Below, piece by piece: positions 29,201 to 35,802 of a stretch of DNA of 35,802 nucleotides. Source of the DNA: a virus; IMG/VR virus record IMGVR_UViG_3300014720_003043, positions 1-35,802 of that record; one strand, 5' to 3'. The position numbers and the translations under genes were made by a program. Under the pieces are notes generated by a model. It did not search any database, was not told the DNA's origin, and worked only from the letters and a program-made list of their open reading frames with translations. Within the stretch, counting starts at the first letter, position 1, and every line of letters begins with the position of its first letter.

Positions 29201-31355
29201 CAGTAGTTCTCGACCCGTTGCGGTTTACTCAGTCAATGCCATGGCGTGTAGAAGAACCGCCATCGAAAACATTACGGTGAAGATTCCACCACCACCAAAA
29301 TTACCACCGACCATTGTTCCTTCTTCTTCTCGATACAAAGAAGAACTCACTTCGGTTGTTGATTCAAGAACGGTGACACAACAGGTAGTTACTCAAGAAA
29401 CCGTTTTTAGGGACAATATTACTAAAAGAGTTCTTAGAGGTTTGTTGTCTGAATGTGATTACTTTGAAGTCATCAAAGAAGAAACCCCAATGGTTTATGA
29501 CAACCTCAAAGAAAAGTTAAAGTTCTTCCATCCAGCATTTCACTCAATCACTCCTGAGGGATTGAACTCTCGTTTGACATTCCTACAACAATGTATGAGA
29601 CCAGGGGATACAATCCCAACAACAAAAGTAGACAAACAGGGGGTAAGTACCTTGGAATACAACAATGCCGTTAACACTTCGTTTGGGGCTCCACCCGTAT
29701 TGGTTCTTCGTGTTGGTGACTTCTACCATTCCAAAATTATTCCGACTAACCTGACTATCAACTACGAAGGATTGGATTTGAATCCTGAAGGGATAGGAGT
29801 ACAACCTATGGTTGCCAACGTAAGTTTGAGCTTCAACTTTGTTGGAGGTCAAGGACTTCAAAATGCTGTCGATAAACTTCAAAACGCACTTTCCTTCAAT
29901 TTCTATGCAAACACCGAAGTTTATGATGACAGAGCTGACGCTACAGATACAAGTTATAAAGTTGTTGACCAAGAATTCTTGAATGATTTGGATATTACTA
30001 TTCCTCCACCTACAGTTCAAGAAGTTCAAACAACTCAAAGTTCTTCTAACTTTGACACCATTGGAAACATTCTTACCACATTTACCACGTCTACAAGTCA
30101 AACAGGTACAACTGAGTACAGAACATTTATGAATCAGTTCAAAACTTCCACTCAAACTTATTTTAGTAATGTTGTGAGTAAGAACACCGATTTGACTCGT
30201 CAATACAACAACGCGGTAAGACAAGTATTCTCACTCAGTAGAAATTACATCAATGGACCGATTCTTGCCAATTCAAACCAAATTTCTCGTTTGTTTGGTA
30301 AACCCTCACAAATTGAGTTTACTGTTAATCAAATCTTCTCTTCTTACCTTAACGACATTCAGAGTGGCTCAGATGGATTTATAACCTTTATGAGTGGACA
30401 AAACTACAGTCCTAAAGTTATGAGGTTGATAAAGAAAAATATGGAAGATTATGTTCAGAGTAAAAAAGGGTCATTTGCCAATTCAATCACCACGGTAATA
30501 CAAGGACTGACAACCAGTCAAGAAAGTCTTATACAACAAATAACAAGGGCTAACACGGTACCATTCTTGGGTTCAGTACCGAACACAGGTACCGATGGTC
30601 AACAACAAGCAAACGGAAACGTTATAATCTTTGATGTAGCAGGTACGACAGAGGTACACCCATCATCAACGGCGATTAACACATTGTTGGAACTCAACGA
30701 TGATATTGTTAAAATCGCAACAGACCTCAACGCGTTTGATGAGGCGGTCTCAACTAATTTTAGTTTCACTCAAAACGGTCTTACTTACAAAGGACTTTTG
30801 GTTCAACAATCGACAACGAATTTGAATACTTTCATTGCCAATGTCTTTACACCATTCACCTCAGAAAACATTACGTTCACAAGACCTAATGATGGTGACC
30901 AATTCAAAGACAACATTTCGTTTTGGAACAACGTTGCTAACAAGAGACAATATTTCATTTTGTCCAAAGAGGCGACTGACCAACAAACTTTTGAAACTTT
31001 CAAAACGGCAATTATTGGAAACATCAAAGACATCAAAGAAGGAAATACAGATTTATCAGGACCGTTTGATGCTTATTGGACTCAAATCGCAAGACCAATA
31101 TTCAACAAAGAAAATGAGGTTACAAACGCATTTATCAACGCAATAAGTCAGGAGAAATTGAAAACCTTCTTGGTATACACTCCATTCTCAACCGAGAAAA
31201 AGAGAGTGTTTACTTATGAGAAAGTTGCTTCACCTTCTAGTTCGAGGAAAATCCTTATCAAAAACTTGGGACTCAAGAACAATACCAACACGGACGTAAC
31301 AACTTGGGCTTCAGAATCCGCTAACGTCATAACACCTAAGGTTCAATTGTTATAA
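26265..31355 (+). CDS. Giant baseplate protein with OmpA-like peptidoglycan-binding domain
   Basis: The 1696-residue protein has at least four parts. (a) Residues 1-540: Gly/Asn/Pro-rich, low in recognizable motifs. (b) About 640-780: RIMWFPPYNLKFNEST, FIGRPEPVFTYKNSNRSGSLNW and a helix-rich tail, a pattern I associate with tail/baseplate proteins that join the hub. (c) About 815-1005: an OmpA-like domain, with LGLYFDNDIPLPNQ at about 822, LVLRGTASSPASADYN at 902-917, and SLGQRRVDAAVQFI; in OmpA proteins the equivalent Asp/Arg residues bind peptidoglycan. (d) About 1010-1696: a Pro-rich linker (KIPPPPKLPPTIVP) and then long mixed alpha/beta segments. It likely helps anchor or guide the tail through the host cell wall. 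It is followed after one base by the gp53-like gene. Confidence 0.75.
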   Translation: MPSPLDFPSSEVFRKKLVVRNLVPYKKSPSAISPPINYETIQRDLSPTDSDDTLIDNPLFANRLYPLNQYGADGGYIQVRDPNTLQNTNSNEGEYGYQDANIIDEAAVAALQGIGTLSPAWKPLNAYANTTQLFDAGEFIGQLEILQTNNGRGANGQPYPNFNPSSYRAVSLVLNPDPTGSNGPLSSDSYLAKLGATFYRKSFEYNVARQITQETRGRANFLNVNGGEDIFNLITGRVPLLEPNYTITSPSTLVGAAASALNRLSGTYAPFSTIPGSYFDPSINSRNPTTTQQLAAAFGVQNLFAGIGRFFAGIGGQPRTGSQLFLANTGPGQKSALFNNLDYNVYKPGYDRGILDRVAGALVGTFSNNSDYYVGSVKSEPSQVFSPVGDLPVDQFGREIQAPVYGPSELAQLYEGPGRALRLGVNGPTYSSGGGIEGGFTWVSPKFKGNAGKYVGPGGKVIADDPDFAPSGYGPTESTNYEFREGSILDDTQRIIDSQPRSGGRRQQHAGNAIDQVSKVFNDGYKEITKGSKVIRYIGQPGAEVGAEYCRIFTKDTPYLQYNDLQKQDGMTTQNRRFSYSVLDSTYNLNIYPNRREGGQDSTNIINGVPPAGGDINGYAKKYMFSLENLAWRTSTRPGLSYGDLAVCERGPNGGRIMWFPPYNLKFNESTSASFQQTDFIGRPEPVFTYKNSNRSGSLNWSIVVDHPSIMNMIVNRVLSNENNKNRIDSIIESFFAGCRKYDIYELAARYYTINPEDLFEIQQRIQNQDITTEEIRYIKNTIQVGDASTSNGGTPGGSNTNTSSDTSQTSNQDNFEELINLGLYFDNDIPLPNQAVQNYENYYTTYVGSQSKQIYADTSLEPQKVSVFFTNIVEANKVKIQQKLLLLNDRLTQYPQATAELVLRGTASSPASADYNRSLGQRRVDAAVQFIRNIGNLGRFIDEKKLTIVSTAPGEVAFVDPDGDGATYERQFCSTSADSSSRPVAVYSVNAMACRRTAIENITVKIPPPPKLPPTIVPSSSRYKEELTSVVDSRTVTQQVVTQETVFRDNITKRVLRGLLSECDYFEVIKEETPMVYDNLKEKLKFFHPAFHSITPEGLNSRLTFLQQCMRPGDTIPTTKVDKQGVSTLEYNNAVNTSFGAPPVLVLRVGDFYHSKIIPTNLTINYEGLDLNPEGIGVQPMVANVSLSFNFVGGQGLQNAVDKLQNALSFNFYANTEVYDDRADATDTSYKVVDQEFLNDLDITIPPPTVQEVQTTQSSSNFDTIGNILTTFTTSTSQTGTTEYRTFMNQFKTSTQTYFSNVVSKNTDLTRQYNNAVRQVFSLSRNYINGPILANSNQISRLFGKPSQIEFTVNQIFSSYLNDIQSGSDGFITFMSGQNYSPKVMRLIKKNMEDYVQSKKGSFANSITTVIQGLTTSQESLIQQITRANTVPFLGSVPNTGTDGQQQANGNVIIFDVAGTTEVHPSSTAINTLLELNDDIVKIATDLNAFDEAVSTNFSFTQNGLTYKGLLVQQSTTNLNTFIANVFTPFTSENITFTRPNDGDQFKDNISFWNNVANKRQYFILSKEATDQQTFETFKTAIIGNIKDIKEGNTDLSGPFDAYWTQIARPIFNKENEVTNAFINAISQEKLKTFLVYTPFSTEKKRVFTYEKVASPSSSRKILIKNLGLKNNTNTDVTTWASESANVITPKVQLL

Positions 31356-31356
31356 G

Positions 31357-31680
31357 ATGCCGTTTCAGTATTACAACAGATACAACCAATTTTTAGTGAA
31401 TGGACAACAAACCGTTGTTCCATTTGTTAACATTGACCCCAAACCAACTGACAAAGTTTTTGTTTACAAAGTAGGTAGAAGTAGATTAGATAGAATATCA
31501 CAGGAATATTATGGTTCACCATTTTTCGGGTGGTTAATTCTACAAGCCAATCCACAATTCGGTGGACTTGAAAATAACATTTATGACGGAGCAATTTTGA
31601 CTGTTCCGTTTCCTTTGGTGGCTTCTCTACAAGATTATAAAGCGTCAATAGAAAACTACTTCTATTATTATGGCAGGTAA
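31357..31680 (+). CDS. Baseplate wedge protein (T4 gp53-like)
   Basis: The 107-residue protein has a LysM-like core: KVFVYKVGRSRLDRISQEYYG, then FGWLILQANPQFGG, then IYDGAILTVPFPL. The sRLD-iS-yYG...W-iil-aNp pattern is the one seen in gp53-like wedge proteins of T4-type phages. T4 gp53 joins wedges into the baseplate ring. It starts one base after the giant baseplate gene, and its end overlaps the next start by 11 bases, so the three are likely translated together. Confidence 0.75.
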   Translation: MPFQYYNRYNQFLVNGQQTVVPFVNIDPKPTDKVFVYKVGRSRLDRISQEYYGSPFFGWLILQANPQFGGLENNIYDGAILTVPFPLVASLQDYKASIENYFYYYGR

Positions 31681-34600
31681 TGGATTCTCGGATAATTCAG
31701 GAAATATATTCGTTGAAGAGGCTTACAATAACATTATTCTTGTAGACCCAAACAAGACTTCACGAACATCAACAAACGGTCAAAAAGTAATTGAAGAACG
31801 TTTGGTCGACCACGAGAATTTGGTAATGTTTGCCAACTTAGAGGTTGATTTGTTACCAAGAACAAAGCTTGCTATTGGTGGTACTCCACAAGATAACATT
31901 CGTACAATTTCTATTGCTAAGATTAACTTTTTGAAACCAAATGATGACCAATTTCTCAATACAGGTTATTATGATGATTTGACAGGTCTTGGAGCAATTA
32001 ACGGACAGGCAAGATTACAAAGGAATGAAACTATTGTTTCGAACCCTGACGGCACAACTTTTTACAAACAATCCATAACAACGGACGAAAGAGGGATGAC
32101 CATTGACCCGGGTCTATTGGGAATCACAAGTATAAATGTCAGGACAAGTTTAAACTTTATTCCTGAAGTCACAATTGAACTAGAGGATGTACAAGGACGG
32201 GCACTTTTCGAACAAGGTGACCAATCTCCATATGCTGCCTTTTTCCAACTACCTTATCCACAATTCTACCTCACCCTCAAAGGATGGTATGGACAAGCCA
32301 TTAGATATCAATTGAACCTTCATAAGTTCAATGCTCGTTTCAATACATTCAGTGGAAACTATCAAGTGACGTGTCAATTCTTTGGATACAAGTACAATAT
32401 TCTCAACGAAATTACTTTGGGACATTTGTCGGCCCTACCCAACATGTATACCTCTACGTTTAACATTAACCGTACACCAATCAACACCCAACAGAATGAT
32501 ACGACAACAAGCAACCAGCTCAATTCTCAATTAGCTAACTCTTCGGATGCCAACAATTCAGAATACACCACCAGCGAAACCGTGGTGAGTCAAAGAGGTT
32601 ATCAGAAAATCAGAGAGGTTTACGGGGAATACAAGAGTAAGGGGTTAATCCCGTTGGACTTTCCTGAACTCACCTTACCTGAGTTAGGGTATAGATTGAA
32701 AAACTTCCAAGAGAAAATTGTTGCCTCATACACGAAAGTTGATTTACAACCACTCACAGATGCTGAAACTTACAGAAAGACCCTCAAGGAATACTACAAC
32801 AAAGTAAGGGGTGCTTCCGATTCTTGGTTTACAAGATACTTGAATGACAAGCCTTATATCTTATCTAACACGGGACAAGAAGTTTATGCTTTCAAAACAG
32901 AGTTAGGTCCTGAAAGAAGGGTACAAGCTTTGAGTGAACTCACCGCGATAACTCAAACATACAACGCTCGTTTAGCCGATAATCCAACCTACGGGAAATC
33001 GGCTTCCAAAAACTTTAGAATTACGAATTCAATCAACAAAGATACTTTTTATCTCCAATTGGACCCCTCATTGATTGATTGGGTACAAACAACGAGTTTT
33101 CAGACGGGTATCGTTGGTCCGACACCGCAACAGGTTGCTGACTTTCTCAAGGTACAATATCAGAGACTATTCTTTATTACATTGGACATTACCCCCGACG
33201 GGTTAAAAGAAGTAAAACAACCTTTCTTCAGTTTCGTAGGACCTCAAAGGTTTGACAACCTAATACGTGCCATGGAGGGTGATTTAGATAAAATCGTCAA
33301 CCAAGAAGAAAATAGAATAACCGAGGAACTTTCAACCAAGATTGTAAGCACTGACACTGGTATTGGTTTCAGACCAACGGTTAGAAACATAACCGCGGTT
33401 ATCATGGCGTCTACCGAAGCGTTTATTCGTTTAATGGATGATGTTCATGAGAAAGCTTGGAGTGTAAAAACTGACCCCGTAAGAAAAGATTTCATATTCA
33501 GAAATGACACATCAGTTCCCAATAGTGATGGAGTCGATAGAGTTCAATATGCTGCGAACGCAGACGCAGCTGCGGTACAAAACTCCGAAGTCTTTGTATA
33601 CCCATGGCCTCAAGTATTTGTGGAAAATGACGACCCAAACAAAAACAAATATGAATTAGCATATCCGGGTGACCCGTCAATTGTGAACCTGACTAAGGGA
33701 TATCTTTACGACAAATGGCCTGAAGTTGAGTTCGTTGAAGAATACCTTAAAGGAACCGCCCAAAGGTTGACTGGTGTAAACCAAAGACCACCCCAACAAA
33801 ACGACGCTCAAGTCACCTCAAAATTGAATCTCAATGCGATTGAGTTTCCATTTGTAAATTTAGCCTATAGAAATACCGAGGAACTTCGTTTCTTCTATGA
33901 GATTTTTGAACGTCAGTTCATGTATTCATATTACACTGGCTTTGGAAGACTAATCAATAGTCCAATTAAAACGTCTTTGATTAGTACAATTGGTGTTCTT
34001 GAGGCGGGTAACATAATAAGTTCATTGGGTATCAGTAATCCCTACCTTATCAACAAACTCAAGAACATCGTTATTTCTTCGGCAAACTACCGAGCAAACT
34101 TAGAAAACTTCTCCAACCAAGGAACAGGGGCTTTTTGGCAAGAATTCATACGAGACATTTTTGTTACGGAATACCTCAGAAGAGAGGTTCAGAACAGCTT
34201 CAGTATTTTATCCACAGATTCACTTTCAAGTCTTGTTTTAGCCCCTGACACAAACTTACCTGGCGAAGATACGGTAAAAGAACTCTTGGCGTCTACCATA
34301 ACAAACCAAATTCAGTTTATTGATACCTACCCGTTTACTAACGAAGTTTGGAATGCCACCAACTTAAGTGGATATATTACCGTTGGAAACGTTGCCAGTG
34401 CGAACGATACCCGTAGAACTTACAAGATTTTTGAACCCAAAAACTTAATAGCCAACTTCACTGAAGTTAACAACGTAACAACTAACAGACCGGTAACAAG
34501 TTTCAATTACCTATCAACGACTACCCCCAACCCAATCGCAAATCTGTCAGCATTCTACGCCACAAGAACTGCGGATAATTTATTGCCTACCGAAGGATTT

Positions 34601-35802
34601 ATTCGCAGTAACACCGATAGTCTGCCATTTGAGAAAACCACCTCAATGTTGAATACCCCATATTTTGTAAACTCGATTTTGGTGGGGGTTCAAAACGAGA
34701 AAAACAAAGTTGAGAATCCATATGTTGCGGCTTCTTATTTGTTCATTAACTCACTCCCTTTGTCGACATTCAGAGAAAAATACAAGAGTTACGAGAACAA
34801 TGTTACAGTTTCTTTGGACTACATATTTGCCTCATTCAAAAAGTTTGGGGCAATTCACAAAGTCCCTTATGTATGGGTTCTTAAGTACGGTTCAATTTGG
34901 CACAGATACAAAACCTACATTGAAAGTGGTGTGAATCAAACTGATATTCTATCACCTGTTTGGACAAACTTTAATTACGTCAACAACTATGACCCTGTTA
35001 CCAACGACACACAAAAGACTTACAATCTTAGTGTCGGAAACATTCAGCTCCAAAGTCAGTTCAATCAGTTAGCTGTTCAATACACAAACTTAACTGTTGG
35101 TTTCTATCCTAAGGCTATCAACGATTTCAACTACTTCCTTAACGGGAACGACCTTTACACAAACTACACTGACTCGGAAATCAACCAATCTATCAGGGAT
35201 GGTTTGAAAATTCAAAACTTAGCCAACTCAAACATCCAAACAAATGCTTTCACAAACGCAGGTCAAGTAAGTGTCCTCAACATGACAACTTACAGTTGTA
35301 TAATACCCGATGGTATTCCAAGTACTGACCCGAACGTATTGGTTTGTAATGATACCCCCTCGACACCACAGGTAAACTACTACATACTTCCTTCTTTCGG
35401 AACTGAATTGAACGAGGTTAGGGAGTCATGTTTTACACCAACAGGTGTACAAACTCAAGACCTTTATAACAATAGTTCGGTGTTCAATGGCTCGGTAAGA
35501 TTGTTTTGGAAACTCCCTAACTATGGTTATTTTGATTCGAACGATATTGTGAGACCCGCTTACGATGAGTATTTGAACCTAATCCCTCTTTTGGGAACAG
35601 TTCCTCCTTTTGACTTAAAAAATACCGCTCAGGTTCTTACCTCACCTTATTCAAAAATCGACGACATGTTCTCGGTGTTTGAAAGAAGTGTACTCGACAA
35701 ATTGGAGGATGAGTTCTTGAAGTTCTCACAATCTGTATCGAATTACAAGAACGATACTGTTGTAGACCCGTTAGCCGTTTTAGACCCAACCGTCAACACT
35801 GC
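31670..35802 (+). CDS. Giant baseplate/tail structural protein, 5' part (incomplete)
   Basis: The frame runs from ATG 31670 (MAGNGFSDNSGNIFVEEAYN) to the right edge without a stop, giving at least 1377 residues. An early region has YPQFYLTLKGWYGQAIRYQL followed by FNTFSGNYQVTCQFFGYKYNIL, the alternating strands of a tube- or hub-like beta domain. Later parts contain long mixed helices and strands, many Asn/Thr/Gln residues, and few cysteines. No enzyme motif was found. The 11-base overlap with the gp53-like gene and the module context support a baseplate role (hub, wedge or tail-tip). It is too long to equate with a single T4 protein. Confidence 0.75.
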   Translation, partial: MAGNGFSDNSGNIFVEEAYNNIILVDPNKTSRTSTNGQKVIEERLVDHENLVMFANLEVDLLPRTKLAIGGTPQDNIRTISIAKINFLKPNDDQFLNTGYYDDLTGLGAINGQARLQRNETIVSNPDGTTFYKQSITTDERGMTIDPGLLGITSINVRTSLNFIPEVTIELEDVQGRALFEQGDQSPYAAFFQLPYPQFYLTLKGWYGQAIRYQLNLHKFNARFNTFSGNYQVTCQFFGYKYNILNEITLGHLSALPNMYTSTFNINRTPINTQQNDTTTSNQLNSQLANSSDANNSEYTTSETVVSQRGYQKIREVYGEYKSKGLIPLDFPELTLPELGYRLKNFQEKIVASYTKVDLQPLTDAETYRKTLKEYYNKVRGASDSWFTRYLNDKPYILSNTGQEVYAFKTELGPERRVQALSELTAITQTYNARLADNPTYGKSASKNFRITNSINKDTFYLQLDPSLIDWVQTTSFQTGIVGPTPQQVADFLKVQYQRLFFITLDITPDGLKEVKQPFFSFVGPQRFDNLIRAMEGDLDKIVNQEENRITEELSTKIVSTDTGIGFRPTVRNITAVIMASTEAFIRLMDDVHEKAWSVKTDPVRKDFIFRNDTSVPNSDGVDRVQYAANADAAAVQNSEVFVYPWPQVFVENDDPNKNKYELAYPGDPSIVNLTKGYLYDKWPEVEFVEEYLKGTAQRLTGVNQRPPQQNDAQVTSKLNLNAIEFPFVNLAYRNTEELRFFYEIFERQFMYSYYTGFGRLINSPIKTSLISTIGVLEAGNIISSLGISNPYLINKLKNIVISSANYRANLENFSNQGTGAFWQEFIRDIFVTEYLRREVQNSFSILSTDSLSSLVLAPDTNLPGEDTVKELLASTITNQIQFIDTYPFTNEVWNATNLSGYITVGNVASANDTRRTYKIFEPKNLIANFTEVNNVTTNRPVTSFNYLSTTTPNPIANLSAFYATRTADNLLPTEGFIRSNTDSLPFEKTTSMLNTPYFVNSILVGVQNEKNKVENPYVAASYLFINSLPLSTFREKYKSYENNVTVSLDYIFASFKKFGAIHKVPYVWVLKYGSIWHRYKTYIESGVNQTDILSPVWTNFNYVNNYDPVTNDTQKTYNLSVGNIQLQSQFNQLAVQYTNLTVGFYPKAINDFNYFLNGNDLYTNYTDSEINQSIRDGLKIQNLANSNIQTNAFTNAGQVSVLNMTTYSCIIPDGIPSTDPNVLVCNDTPSTPQVNYYILPSFGTELNEVRESCFTPTGVQTQDLYNNSSVFNGSVRLFWKLPNYGYFDSNDIVRPAYDEYLNLIPLLGTVPPFDLKNTAQVLTSPYSKIDDMFSVFERSVLDKLEDEFLKFSQSVSNYKNDTVVDPLAVLDPTVNT

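Noticed and set aside
29583-30224. 213-residue antisense ORF
   Set aside because: It lies wholly inside the well-supported giant baseplate gene, is Ser/Cys/Val-rich without family features and has no start signals.

Overview
The window looks like part of the genome of a large T4-type contractile-tailed phage (Caudoviricetes). Supporting genes are a family-B DNA polymerase, a gp18-like tail sheath, a gp19-like tail tube, a gp26/gp51-like overlapping pair, a likely tape measure, very large baseplate proteins and a gp53-like wedge protein. The sequence is AT-rich by eye, the genetic code is standard and genes are tightly packed. I see no tRNA, rRNA, CRISPR array or insertion sequence, and no gene-free stretch longer than about 200 bases. 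A Bacteroidota host is suggested, not proven, by three things: A-rich leaders without Shine-Dalgarno sequences, a TTG-N20-TATATTTA promoter-like site before the DNA polymerase, and an OmpA-like domain of the type common in Bacteroidota inside a baseplate protein.

Layout. (1) 1-678, + strand: 3' end of a protein with a 16-residue Thr/Pro/Ser-rich tandem repeat and a beta-rich C-terminal domain, then an AT-rich hairpin. (2) 749-8250, +: eight tightly coupled genes for glycan transfer and decoration: GT60-like GlcNAc transferase, sulfotransferase, GT-B transferase, GT-A-like transferase, FkbM methyltransferase, GT10 fucosyltransferase, SAM methyltransferase, and an HtrL/YibB-GT-A double-domain protein. 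(3) 8269-11812, +: small beta-rich protein, DNA polymerase, and a 95-residue HsdS-like protein. (4) 11799-16978, - strand: SET-domain protein, SNF2 helicase, superoxide dismutase fused to a probable PD-(D/E)XK domain, and two likely virion proteins. (5) 17019-35802, +: neck/tail completion proteins, sheath, HAD phosphatase, tube, gp26/gp51-like pair, tape measure, 1696-residue baseplate protein, gp53-like protein and an unfinished giant ORF. One small ribbon-helix-helix-like gene on the - strand interrupts this block.

How it may work together. Region 5 builds the contractile tail and baseplate. Region 2 directly follows a mucin-like Thr/Pro repeat protein, so a phage-encoded pathway that glycosylates, fucosylates, methylates and sulfates a virion fibre is an attractive hypothesis; modification of host surface glycans is the main alternative. 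A TATTTAT heptamer lies on the sense strand upstream of eight genes in regions 3-5 and may be a variant late promoter. The most notable points are the repeat protein plus glycosylation/sulfation operon, the SOD-nuclease-like fusion, the SET/SNF2 pair, the solitary HsdS-like protein, and a possible +1 (or -2) frameshift site in the gp26/gp51-like pair.
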